Of a stretch of DNA of 64,000 nt, positions 43,065 through 51,164 are shown piece after piece. This DNA is from DATEPR01 sp036273855. GTDB taxonomy: Bacteria; Actinomycetota; Actinomycetes; Mycobacteriales; Pseudonocardiaceae. The notes beneath the pieces were generated by a model. The model ran no database searches, was not told the origin of the DNA, and saw nothing but the letters and a program-made list of their open reading frames with translations. The stretch covers positions 1 to 64,000 of the forward strand of contig DASUGU010000004.1 of NCBI GenBank assembly GCA_036273855.1. The letters run 5' to 3'. Every line of letters starts with the position of its first letter. Within the stretch, counting starts at the first letter, position 1. The translations under genes were made by a program, and so were the position numbers.

Positions 43065-44819
43065 TCAGGACCGATGATCGGTGCGGGCATAGGTCAGCGC
43101 GACGATGTCGGGAGCGATCGCGGCAAGCCGGCGTGCCAACTCCTCTTCGTAGGTCGTGATGACGATCTGCCCGACCGCGTCGGCCTGCGCGGCCAGGACC
43201 AAGATCCGTGCAACAGCCGCACGGCGGCGAGGATCGAGGTGCTCCAGCGGTTCGTCGAACCAGATGGTTGATGTCCGGGCCACCGAACTGGTCAATAGGA
43301 GCCTCGTGACCAGCAGTGCCGTAGAGCGTTCCCCGCTGCTGAGGTCGCTCAGCTCGAGGTCGAGATCACCATGTCGGAAGCTGAGCCGTCCGTCGGCACC
43401 GAGACGAAGGCCATCACTACCGAATAGGAGTTTCCAACGATGGCCGATCTCGTGCGTCAATGGTTCGATCCGTTCGGTCGCATACTGGTCGGCCACCGCG
43501 TTGAGGGTGTTCTGGACCACCTCGGCAATGAGATCTTCACGAGCAGCAGCGAGCAGCGCCGACTGATCTTGCGCGGCTTGACGCAGATCTGCCACCGTCC
43601 GCTTTGCCTGGCCAAGCTGAGACGCGAGGGCGCCTTGTCGTTCGGCGAGTTCCACTGCGCGTCGACGGGCTTCGGCCAGCGCCGTGAGAGTTTCCGGTCC
43701 CGGGTCCTCAGCTTCGGGCTCAGGTGGTGCCTTCAATTCGCTCAGCGCTCGCCCGAGTCGGGTGATCGCGTTGACGCGCTGCCGGGCGGCGGCAGTCTCC
43801 CGGACGTGTTGATCAATCTCGACTTTGGCTTGGTCGCTGCGGTCGCCGTGGGCGGCGCGTGCCGCAGTTCGTTCGTCGTCGCTGAGCGGACGCAAACATG
43901 TAGGGCAGTGATCGGTAGCTGTGCCGAGGATATCTGCTGCCGTCGCGGCTACGGCTGCCCGGACTTCGGCGGCGGCCTTGGCGGCAAGGCTGTTTTCAAG
44001 CGTGGCCGTTGCGTCCCGAACGCCGTCGGAGATCACCGCTGCGGGATCTCGATCACCGATGTCGAGGACAGTTGTCATGTTGGCGATGAGTTCTCGCAGT
44101 CGCTCGCTGTGCGCACGCAGGGCGTGGCGATATCGCTCCCAATCGGCCGCTCGCGCGGCTGCCGCCTCAAGATTGATGACCGCCTTGTCCGCGGCACGCC
44201 TCTCTGCGGCACCGGCCTCGACCTGCGATTCGAGCTCGACGATCACCTGACTTGCTGCGGCGATCGCGGCGTCCGTTCCGCTCTGGTCGTTGCGTAGCGA
44301 CTTGATCTCGGCTTCGATGTCGATCCGTCGCCGCTGGAGTTGAGTCGCCGCGTTCAGCAGGGGGCGGACACCGAACACCTCAGCGAGATGGTCACGGATC
44401 GGAAATCCCGAACTCTTACCGGTCCCAACCGGTTCGAAGATGAGTGCGTCCAGGAGACCTGGCTCAGCTGACCATGCATCGCGCAGGACGCTGTGGTATT
44501 GGCTCTCGTCGATGGTAACGCCGTCCACAGATGCCTCGAACGCTGTGGCACCGCTTCGCTTCAGGGACCGCCTAACTTGCACGTCAACCGATCCTGGCAG
44601 GCTGAGGTCGAGGCGTATCATCGCCGATTCCTGGCCGCCGCGTACGGCCCGCCCCTGACCACGGCCGTCGGGAATACCGAGCAAACCCCAGCGCACCGCC
44701 TCCACCAGTGAGGTCTTTCCCACACCATTGGGAGCGACGAAAAACGTGACCGGTCGTGTTAATGACAGGTCCAGTTCCTCGTAGGCCCGCCAGTTGGCGA
44801 GATGGATGTTGCGGATCAC
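43065..44819 (-). CDS. Rad50/SMC-like ATPase with CxxC hook
   Basis: 584 residues from GTG 44819, overlapping the preceding stop (GTGA). The N-terminal ATPase half has Walker A APNGVGKTSLVEA (about 29-41). A coiled coil contains DHCPTCLRPL (near 306), a zinc-hook-like CxxC. The C-terminal half has the ABC signature LSSGERSTALL (near 491) and Walker B IWFDEPLEHLDPRRRAA (near 518). This is the Rad50/RecN plan at reduced size, suited to sensing or tethering DNA ends. It sits 90 bases upstream of the ubiquitin-like gene on the same strand. No Mre11-like nuclease is near. Confidence 0.85.
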   Translation of the reverse strand: MIRNIHLANWRAYEELDLSLTRPVTFFVAPNGVGKTSLVEAVRWGLLGIPDGRGQGRAVRGGQESAMIRLDLSLPGSVDVQVRRSLKRSGATAFEASVDGVTIDESQYHSVLRDAWSAEPGLLDALIFEPVGTGKSSGFPIRDHLAEVFGVRPLLNAATQLQRRRIDIEAEIKSLRNDQSGTDAAIAAASQVIVELESQVEAGAAERRAADKAVINLEAAAARAADWERYRHALRAHSERLRELIANMTTVLDIGDRDPAAVISDGVRDATATLENSLAAKAAAEVRAAVAATAADILGTATDHCPTCLRPLSDDERTAARAAHGDRSDQAKVEIDQHVRETAAARQRVNAITRLGRALSELKAPPEPEAEDPGPETLTALAEARRRAVELAERQGALASQLGQAKRTVADLRQAAQDQSALLAAAREDLIAEVVQNTLNAVADQYATERIEPLTHEIGHRWKLLFGSDGLRLGADGRLSFRHGDLDLELSDLSSGERSTALLVTRLLLTSSVARTSTIWFDEPLEHLDPRRRAAVARILVLAAQADAVGQIVITTYEEELARRLAAIAPDIVALTYARTDHRS

Positions 44820-45763
44820 GTCGCGGCTGCTTTCGCCAATTCGGTGACCCGATCGATGAGGTCGCCGTCCGCAAGACGCCGTGCTTGAACGTCGTCGACA
44901 ACCGCAGCCACAGCGGAGCCGTCCAGCGTGTTCAGCGCATGCAGCGCCATTTTCTTGTATGCCAGTCGGGGCTTGGCGCGCAGTGTTCGTGCGATTTGTT
45001 CCGAGCTGATCTCCAAGGTGGTGCGACCCATGTCACCGACGTTGAGCAGTTCGTCCAGGCTGGTTATGCGATCCCATGCCGGAAGCCAGCGGTCCAAATG
45101 CCTGCCTAGGGCGATACCTAGCGGTTCTGGTGCCATCGGATTATGCGGAGCGAGCCAGCCGCGAACTGGATCGATGGAGTGAGCTGCGTCCGCCGCCGCG
45201 AGGACGACAGCGCGTTCCGCGTCCTCAGAAACGAGCCCAACCGCCGATACGTTGGGATGGTGGCGGAAGAAGGCGGCTACTGGTTCTGGTTGTTGCGACC
45301 ACATGTCCACATCGGCGACGCACACAGCTACCGCATCTCCGAGTGCGGTGCACAATGCGACGAATCGCATTCCAGTGGGGACTTGGGACGCCCCAGCCGG
45401 TGTGAAGTCAATGTCAACCACATGCCGAAACCGGAATGCCAACTCGCGGAGGGCAGTGTCGACGGGATGTTCGGTTGCCGAATGATCCTCGTCGGATGTC
45501 GCAGCAAGCCTGCGGCCTACAGGTGTTACTCCTCCGTGGTCGGTCACGCCCAGCCTGATCGCGACGGGATCGTCCTCGATCGGTGGAAGCTCTGGATCGG
45601 AGTCTGCTAGCGAAGACACGATCTTGAGTTGCTCAGTCACTGCGGCCCGCCGGTCAGGAGGTAGTGCCGACAGATCGGGCTCTGGACCGCGTCCACGCAG
45701 GAACAGGATGTACTGCTCGATCACATCGTCGATCGTGTTGTTGAGCTCGTCATCACTGGTCAT
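44816..45763 (-). CDS. Unknown protein of the sigma/ATPase/ubiquitin-like operon
   Basis: ATG 45763 follows GGAGG; frames upstream of it have no ribosome site. The 315-residue product begins TSDDELNNTIDDVIEQYILF, then has a segment ALPPDRRAAVTEQLKIVSSL, a middle alpha/beta part, and a C-terminal helical part (LAYKKMALHALNTLDGSAVA). No catalytic motif or membrane segment is seen. It is coupled at both ends (11-base overlap with the sigma-like gene, GTGA with the ATPase). It may be a partner or regulator of the ATPase. Function unknown. Confidence 0.6.
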   Translation of the reverse strand: MTSDDELNNTIDDVIEQYILFLRGRGPEPDLSALPPDRRAAVTEQLKIVSSLADSDPELPPIEDDPVAIRLGVTDHGGVTPVGRRLAATSDEDHSATEHPVDTALRELAFRFRHVVDIDFTPAGASQVPTGMRFVALCTALGDAVAVCVADVDMWSQQPEPVAAFFRHHPNVSAVGLVSEDAERAVVLAAADAAHSIDPVRGWLAPHNPMAPEPLGIALGRHLDRWLPAWDRITSLDELLNVGDMGRTTLEISSEQIARTLRAKPRLAYKKMALHALNTLDGSAVAAVVDDVQARRLADGDLIDRVTELAKAAAT

Positions 45764-46385
45764 GGTTGCCTCCTTCGTGGTCGCGCGATTCCTTCGACTT
45801 GACACACCGTCGCAGAGCTGCAATCGCTCGTTGCCGTTGTCGACTGGCCACTTGGTGCGTCTTGCCGGCGCGAAGCGCCCAATCCGACAAGGTCTCGTTT
45901 CCTATGATCGTCGCTCGTACGACATCGCGCTGCTCGGCGGTCAAGTTCCTCATGCACTCCAGCGCGTAGCGGGTATGTATCTCGTCCTCGGCGGCTGCGC
46001 GCACGTCGTCTTCGTGATATTGCGGATCAGCGACGACCGGAAACGTGGCGAGCATGTCGCGCATCCCCTCCCGCTCACGGATGATCTTGCGGCCGGCATC
46101 CTGCGCCCGCCGATACGCGATCACCGCCGCCAACCCGACCACGGACGTGACGATGGATGGGTCGTGCCGTTCAAGCTCGACGAACGCCTCATACACGACA
46201 TCCTCGACAACATGAGGGTCCGGCTCGTCCGACGTGATGGACCTGATCCCTCGACGCGCCTTGTGGCGCATCGCCCCGCGGACAGCTGCGAACAGCGCGG
46301 CACGATCGACGCAACCTCGCCGCCACGCGCCGAGCAGTTCCTCGTAGTCCGACCCGACCTGCTCCATCACCTTGCTGTCGTCCAC
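45753..46385 (-). CDS. Sigma-70-like factor
   Basis: 210 residues from a GTG (an ATG six codons later is possible). The middle part reads RGIRSITSDEPDPHVVEDVV and YEAFVELERHD, as in region 2 of ECF-type sigma factors. The C-terminal part (LECMRNLTAEQRDVVRATII, then LSDWALRAGKTHQVASRQR) is a region-4-like helix-turn-helix. Region 2 is divergent, so it may be a sigma factor or a sigma-derived DNA-binding protein. It is the first gene of the operon and no anti-sigma gene is seen. A 10-bp inverted repeat lies just upstream. Confidence 0.7.
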   Translation of the reverse strand: MDDSKVMEQVGSDYEELLGAWRRGCVDRAALFAAVRGAMRHKARRGIRSITSDEPDPHVVEDVVYEAFVELERHDPSIVTSVVGLAAVIAYRRAQDAGRKIIREREGMRDMLATFPVVADPQYHEDDVRAAAEDEIHTRYALECMRNLTAEQRDVVRATIIGNETLSDWALRAGKTHQVASRQRQRAIAALRRCVKSKESRDHEGGNHDQ

Positions 46386-46674
46386 CGGGCGCCAGGCGCA
46401 CCCTCTCTGCCGAAAAGTTTCCGAAGAAAGTTAGCTGGCTGCGTCTGGGCGGCAGAGAGTCATTGCGCGACCTCCACGATTAGGGCATGGAGTAGCAGAG
46501 ACCGCCACGAGTTGGGTATCACCAGACGTTGGTGCCTAGCGCCGAGGCGGCCAGTTGTCTGCCCGTCTTCACCGGCGCAGACGGCAAGGTGTGCATTGGC
46601 CCGAAACCCACGGTGGGTATGGGCGCCGCTACTCATAGCGACCGTGGCGGACACGGCGTTGCGGCGCTTCCGCG
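46386..46674. other. Promoter region of the sigma/ubiquitin-like operon
   Basis: 289 bases between the integrase stop and the start of the sigma-like gene, both on the minus strand. It contains the 10-bp inverted repeat 46403-46459. Reading the minus strand, CGGAAACTTTTCGGC lies between the repeat arms and is AT-richer than its surroundings, as a promoter core would be. The rest (46460-46674) shows no gene. Confidence 0.4.
46403..46459 (-). promoter_or_regulatory. Inverted repeat CTCTCTGCCG...CGGCAGAGAG
   Basis: CTCTCTGCCG (46403-46412) and CGGCAGAGAG (46450-46459) are exact reverse complements, 37 bases apart, starting 18 bases upstream of the sigma-like gene. The AT-rich middle probably includes the promoter. 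A dimeric or looping regulator may bind both arms; a role in self-control by the sigma-like factor is a guess. Confidence 0.5.
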
Positions 46675-47727
46675 CTAGGCGTGCTGATCAACTCTCCTGG
46701 CGTCGGCGAGGGGATGGGTTTCACCGGTGAGCGCGGCGAGCGCGGCGGCGACTTCGGTGATGGTGGCGCGGATGTAGGTGGAGGTGGCGCCGGTGTCGCT
46801 GCCGTGGTCGGTGTGGCCGGCGTAGGCGTGGGCGATGGCATAGCCGAAGTTGCGTTCGACCCAGGTCAGGGTTGTGTGCCGCAGCCAGTGGGTGGAGATG
46901 CCCTGGCTGGCGATCCAGGGCAGGTGTCGGCCTAGGCGGGTCCACAGGTGGTCGTAGCGGCGGTAGGTGATGGGTTGGCCGTCGTGGTAGCGCAGTAGTT
47001 GTCCGCTGAGGTGCGCGCCGCGGTGGTCGGCGTGTTGTTGTAGGTGGGTCATGAGGGTGGGGGAGATGGGCTGCCAGCGCACGGTTTCTCCCTTCTCCCG
47101 CAACAGGATGAGGCATTGGGTCGGGTCGAGATCTTGCGGGCGTAGGGCGAGTGCACCGGCGCGGCGGCAGGCGGTTTCGGTGTGTAGGCGTAGAAGAAGC
47201 GTGTCCAGAGCGGGATCGTTGCCGGTGGTCGCAGCGACCTGGTTGATCTCGGCGAGCCGGGTGTCGGCGACCGCGCGGCGGGTAGAGGGGAGCCGGCGGG
47301 GTTTGCTCACCTTGCGGGCCGGATTGTCCGCCGCGTTGATCAGTCCGTCGGCTTCGGCGTGCCGGTAAACGCACCGCAGCGCTGCCACGAGGTGCTCGGC
47401 GGCGCTGCGTCCGCCGCGGGCGTTGCGGCGGGGTACCACATGCGTTTTCACGTGGCCCATGAGCTGCTTGATCTGCGAGGGGGTGGGTTCGTCCAGGCGC
47501 CGGTCAGCCCAGTGGTCGAGGATGCGGTTCCAGTAGGAGCTGTATACCCGGCGGGTGCCGTCGCTGACCGCTGCCGACACGATGGGGATGTAGTCGGCGA
47601 AGGTCGGCACGGGCGGCCGATCGGTGGAGGTGTCCAGCAGATCGGTCGGGGTGAGGCCCATGCGTTGCAGCAGCAGGCGGGCGGCGTCTAGGTCCGCTTG
47701 GCGTGGGGTATTTGGGTAGGTGGTCAT
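46675..47727 (-). CDS. Tyrosine recombinase / integrase
   Basis: 350 residues. An N-terminal SAM-like DNA-binding domain (RRVYSSYWNRILDHWADRR) is followed by the catalytic domain with the first arginine in TETACRRAGALAL, then HWLRHTTLTWVERNFGY (His-x-x-Arg) and a GH followed by the tyrosine in TSTYIRAT. All key residues are present, so it should be active. It overlaps the AbrB-type gene by four bases and the pair points away from tRNA-Leu 0.6 kb to the right. It is the likely integrase of the accessory island to its left. Confidence 0.9.
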   Translation of the reverse strand: MTTYPNTPRQADLDAARLLLQRMGLTPTDLLDTSTDRPPVPTFADYIPIVSAAVSDGTRRVYSSYWNRILDHWADRRLDEPTPSQIKQLMGHVKTHVVPRRNARGGRSAAEHLVAALRCVYRHAEADGLINAADNPARKVSKPRRLPSTRRAVADTRLAEINQVAATTGNDPALDTLLLRLHTETACRRAGALALRPQDLDPTQCLILLREKGETVRWQPISPTLMTHLQQHADHRGAHLSGQLLRYHDGQPITYRRYDHLWTRLGRHLPWIASQGISTHWLRHTTLTWVERNFGYAIAHAYAGHTDHGSDTGATSTYIRATITEVAAALAALTGETHPLADARRVDQHA

Positions 47728-48209
47728 GGCTGGCCCTCGTCGCCAGCGGCACGATGCTGATGTGCGCGGATGGCCTGGTCCAGGCAGGCCAGTGGGTAGA
47801 CGGCCAGTGTGTCCGCACCTGGGGCAGCGGCGAGAAGCACCCGTTCGCCAGCGTGCAGGCCGCAGCGCTCGCGCAGCACTGCCGGGATCGTGACGTAGGG
47901 CTTGGTGGTGAGCGTGACCATGCCGGCCGGATCGCGGTGGGCGAGCACCACACCTCGGGTAGCAGTCAAGGTGAGCCGGTCACCGGGACGCCACCCGAGG
48001 GCGTGAGTGACGGTGCGGTCGCCGATGCGGCCGGAGGCGTCGATGCGGCCCATCCCGTACACCACGTCCTGCGGTGGTGCAGTCGGGGGAGCGGCTGGGG
48101 TGGCCAGCGGCAATGCATGGGCCGCCCGCGACCCGCCCGATGCGTGGAACGGGGTGCGGGAGGTGCTGGTGGAGGACGGGATCACCGGGGCGACGAGTTG
48201 ATCAGTCAT
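47724..48209 (-). CDS. AbrB/SpoVT-type DNA-binding protein
   Basis: 161 residues. A disordered Ala/Pro/Ser-rich N-terminus of ~45 residues is followed by a domain around GRIDASGRI and RPGDRLTLT. Then comes a swapped-hairpin AbrB motif YVTIPAVLRERCGLHAGERV (about residues 105-125). It is coupled to the integrase (ATGA), so it may act as recombination directionality factor, accessory protein or repressor of the integrase. The same gene pair recurs in actinobacterial islands, as far as I know. Confidence 0.75.
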   Translation of the reverse strand: MTDQLVAPVIPSSTSTSRTPFHASGGSRAAHALPLATPAAPPTAPPQDVVYGMGRIDASGRIGDRTVTHALGWRPGDRLTLTATRGVVLAHRDPAGMVTLTTKPYVTIPAVLRERCGLHAGERVLLAAAPGADTLAVYPLACLDQAIRAHQHRAAGDEGQP

Positions 48210-48304
48210 GGCCGCCCCTCATACCGAGGGGATCGGGCCAGTCGTCCGCCACACCGCGCGTGTTCAAGGACTTGTTGATGTTGGGGAGATCTTCCCTGCC
48301 GAAG

Positions 48305-48388
48305 TGTCCGAGGGGGGACTTGAACCCCCACCCCCTGTTCGGGGACTAGCACCTCAAGCTAGCGCGTCTGCCATTCCGCCACTCGGAC
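48305..48388 (-). tRNA. tRNA-Leu (anticodon GAG)
   Basis: On the minus strand the gene begins GTCCGAGTGGCGGAATGGCA and ends TCGGAC plus discriminator A. The acceptor stem GTCCGAG/CTCGGAC is perfect. The anticodon stem-loop CTAGC-TTGAGGT-GCTAG shows GAG, and the T arm has GGTTCAAGTCC. A long variable arm (CCCCGAACAGGGG) marks a class II tRNA, as expected for leucine. CCA is not encoded. The 3' end faces the integrase, so this gene is the probable attachment site of the island. Confidence 0.95.
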
Positions 48389-48472
48389 CTGCGGTTGTGC
48401 CCGCTGATGTGGGCATAGCGTAGCCGACGGATCTCTGGGTGCCTAACTCGGGGCGGATGGTAGGAAGGCACC

Positions 48473-49777
48473 GTGAGTGGTGCTGAGGACGAGGTTGTCG
48501 GGCTTGCCAGTGACCTGATTCGGATCGACACGACCAACACCGGGGATCCGGAGACTCTGGTGGGGGAGCGGGTGGCGGCTGAGTATGTCGCTACGCAGCT
48601 GGCGGATGCCGGCTTCGAGACCACCTATGTGGAGTCTGGCCAGCGGAAACGTGGGAACGTGATCTGCCGGTTGCCGGGGGCCGATCCATCGCGCGGCGCG
48701 CTGTTGGTGCATGGGCACCTGGACGTCGTGCCTGCTGATGCCTCGGAGTGGTCGGTGCATCCGTTCTCGGGGGCGGTCCAGGACGACTACCTCTGGGGGC
48801 GCGGGGCCGTGGATATGAAGGACATGGTCGCCATGTCCCTCGCTGTGGCTCGGCGGCTCAAACGGGACAACATCGTACCCCCTCGGGACATCATCTTCGC
48901 CTTTGTGGCTGACGAGGAGGCCGGTGGCCTGTACGGGGCGCAGTGGCTCGTGGAGAACCGGCCGGAGCTGTTCGAGGGTGCCACCGAGGCGATCAGCGAG
49001 GTGGGCGGTTTCTCCATCACTGTGCGTGACGACGTGCGGGCGTACCTGATCCAGACCGCGGAGAAGGGGATTCGCTGGCTGACACTGCGGGTCCGGGGGA
49101 CCGCGGGCCATGGGTCGATGATCCATCGGGACAACGCCGTCAGCAAACTCGCGGCCGCGGTCAGTCGGCTGGGGGAGCACCGGTTTCCGCTGGTCATGAC
49201 CGACTCGGTCCGGGAGTTCCTGGCCGGCGTGTCCGAGCTGACCGGGCTGGACTTCCCGGAGGACGACATCGAGGGCGCGGTCGGCAAGTTGGGTGCGCTG
49301 TCCCGGATGATCGGTGCGACGCTGCGCGACACCGCGAACCCCACGATGTTCAACGCCGGTTACAAGGCCAATGTCATCCCGTCGGTCGCCGAGGCCACGG
49401 TCGACTGCCGGGTGCTGCCCGGTCGGGAGGCCGCGTTCGAGCGGGAACTGGACGAGATCCTCGGGCCGGACGTGGAGCGGGAGTGGGTGAGCCTGCCGCC
49501 GGTCGAGACCACGTTCGACGGTGCGTTGGTGGACACCATGGCCGAGGCGATCACGCACGAGGATCCGGGCGCGAAGGTGCTGCCCTACATGCTGTCCGGT
49601 GGCACGGACGCCAAGGCGTTCCAGAAGCTGGGCATGCGGTGTTTCGGGTTCGCACCCTTGCGGCTGCCGGCCGACCTGGATTTCTCCGCGTTGTTCCACG
49701 GGGTGGACGAGCGGGTGCCGGTGGACGCGCTGAAGTTCGGGACCCGCGTCCTGGAGAGGTTCCTCCTGCGCGCCTGA
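48473..49777 (+). CDS. M20-family metallohydrolase (dipeptidase/ArgE-DapE type)
   Basis: 434 residues from a GTG. The binuclear zinc site is visible: LLVHGHLDVVPA (His and the following Asp), LWGRGAVDMKDM (bridging Asp), VADEEAGG (catalytic Glu-Glu) and the final His in ALFHGVDERV. The dimerisation lid domain is in the middle (RGTAGHGSMIH). Such enzymes hydrolyse N-acyl amino acids or dipeptides. A homolog (Rv2141c, by my recollection) lies in a similar neighbourhood in Mycobacterium tuberculosis. It starts the core-genome-like part, just right of tRNA-Leu. Confidence 0.9.
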   Translation: MSGAEDEVVGLASDLIRIDTTNTGDPETLVGERVAAEYVATQLADAGFETTYVESGQRKRGNVICRLPGADPSRGALLVHGHLDVVPADASEWSVHPFSGAVQDDYLWGRGAVDMKDMVAMSLAVARRLKRDNIVPPRDIIFAFVADEEAGGLYGAQWLVENRPELFEGATEAISEVGGFSITVRDDVRAYLIQTAEKGIRWLTLRVRGTAGHGSMIHRDNAVSKLAAAVSRLGEHRFPLVMTDSVREFLAGVSELTGLDFPEDDIEGAVGKLGALSRMIGATLRDTANPTMFNAGYKANVIPSVAEATVDCRVLPGREAAFERELDEILGPDVEREWVSLPPVETTFDGALVDTMAEAITHEDPGAKVLPYMLSGGTDAKAFQKLGMRCFGFAPLRLPADLDFSALFHGVDERVPVDALKFGTRVLERFLLRA

Positions 49778-49871
49778 CCCACGCGACGCCGGTGATCGTG
49801 ATGAACGACTCACCGGCGCGGTCGCCGCCGGGAACGGCGTTATCGTGCCGGAAAGCGGACGGAGGCGGCCG

Positions 49872-50924
49872 GTGGACGTTGCGGTGCCCGATGACCCGAC
49901 CCGGGACTGGACCGAACCGGGTGTGTACTCGGTCGCGCCCGGCGTCTTCCGCATCCCGCTGCCGCTGCCGACCGACGGGCTGCGCGCGGTCAACGTCTAC
50001 GCCGTCGTCGACGGTGACGACCTGGTCCTGATCGACTCCGGTTGGGCGCTGGACGTGGCCAAGGAGGCGCTGGAGTCGGCGCTGGCCGGGATCGACCGCC
50101 GGGTGGCCGACGTGCGGCGGTTCCTGGTGACGCACGTGCACCGCGACCACTACACGCAGGCCGTGGTGCTGCGCCGCGAGTACGGCACGCCGATCCTGCT
50201 CGGGGAGAACGAGCGGCCCACGCTGGAGCGGATCGCCGCGCGGGCCGCTGACCCGGGTTCGGGTGAGGGTCCGATGTTCATGACGCGGCTGCGGGCGTCG
50301 GGCGCGGCGGATCTGATGGCGCGGCTGGAGGCGTTGAACCGGCCGTCGGAGACCGACCGGCACGTCTGGGAGTTCCCCGACGAGTGGGTGGCGAACGGCG
50401 CCACGGCGACGGTGGGCGCGCGGGAGCTGACCGCGGTGCACACGCCCGGCCACACCCGTGGGCATCTGGTGTTCGCCGAGCCGGGCACCGGGTTGTTGTT
50501 CGCCGGGGATCACGTGTTGCCGCACATCACGCCGTCGATCGGGTTCGAGGGGGCGCCCGCGCAGTTCCCGCTGCGCGACTACCTGGAGTCGTTGCGGCTG
50601 GTCAGGGGCATGCCGGATGCGCGGTTGCTGCCGGCGCACGGGCCGGTGTCGCCGAGTGTGCACGCGCGGGTGGACCAGCTGCTGGAGCACCACGACCGGC
50701 GGCTGGCCGTGGTGGCCGACCTGGTGGCGAAGGGCGCGTCGACGGCCGCGGAGGTGGCGGCGTTGATGACGTGGACGCGGCGGGAGCGCAAGTTGGCGGA
50801 CCTGGATCCGTTCAACGAGATGTTGGCCGTGCTGGAGACCATGAGCCACCTGGACGTGCTCATGTTGCAGGGCCGGCTGACCCGGTCGGATGTCGGCGGG
50901 ACTCATTACTACCGGGTCGGGTGA
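49872..50924 (+). CDS. Metallo-beta-lactamase-fold hydrolase
   Basis: GTG 49872 is chosen for GGAGG at 49861-49865. About 350 residues with the MBL motifs in order: VLIDSGW, THVHRDHYTQ (HxHxDH), HTPGHTRGHL, FAGDHVLPH and a final LPAHGPV. The C-terminal ~80 residues form a helical/winged domain with HHDRRLAVV, as in the LACTB2-like/RNase BN-like or glyoxalase II-like hydrolases with a BLACT_WH domain. Substrate unknown; such enzymes cleave thioesters or phosphodiesters. Same direction as the M20 gene, 95 bases behind. Confidence 0.85.
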   Translation: MDVAVPDDPTRDWTEPGVYSVAPGVFRIPLPLPTDGLRAVNVYAVVDGDDLVLIDSGWALDVAKEALESALAGIDRRVADVRRFLVTHVHRDHYTQAVVLRREYGTPILLGENERPTLERIAARAADPGSGEGPMFMTRLRASGAADLMARLEALNRPSETDRHVWEFPDEWVANGATATVGARELTAVHTPGHTRGHLVFAEPGTGLLFAGDHVLPHITPSIGFEGAPAQFPLRDYLESLRLVRGMPDARLLPAHGPVSPSVHARVDQLLEHHDRRLAVVADLVAKGASTAAEVAALMTWTRRERKLADLDPFNEMLAVLETMSHLDVLMLQGRLTRSDVGGTHYYRVG

Positions 50925-50948
50925 CCTGGTAGTGCTGGTGGCGGCCGG

Positions 50949-51164
50949 TCAGATGGTGGGGCCGCCCGGGGCGAACGCGGCGGTGCGCCGCCGCTTCACC
51001 CACACTTTGCGGGTGCCGTCCGAGTAGAGCAGCACCCTGGACAGCTCCCAGCCGGTGAACTCGGCCTGGATGGCGAGCTGGGTGGCCGCCGCGCGCCGCG
51101 ACACCGCAGCCGGTAGGCGCAGCGGCCGGTACTCCCAGTCGCCGTCGATCACCCCGTCGGTCAT
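50949..51164 (-). CDS. DUF5703 family small protein
   Basis: 71 residues with the family pattern DWEYRPLRLPAAVSRRAA and FTGWELSRVLLYSDGTRKVW. The start overlaps the stop of the lipoprotein gene (ATGA). This small conserved protein is found next to the LppL-like lipoprotein across actinobacteria; its function is unknown. Confidence 0.85.
   Translation of the reverse strand: MTDGVIDGDWEYRPLRLPAAVSRRAAATQLAIQAEFTGWELSRVLLYSDGTRKVWVKRRRTAAFAPGGPTI

Noticed and set aside
43065..44819. ATPase as half of an Mre11-Rad50 or SbcCD pair
   Set aside because: No metallophosphoesterase partner is present on either side, and the protein is about half the usual Rad50/SbcC length.
46675..48209. Integrase and AbrB-type pair as part of the ubiquitin-like operon
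   Set aside because: They lie on the same strand and upstream, but a 289-base spacer with its own inverted repeat and likely promoter separates them, and their roles fit the tRNA junction.
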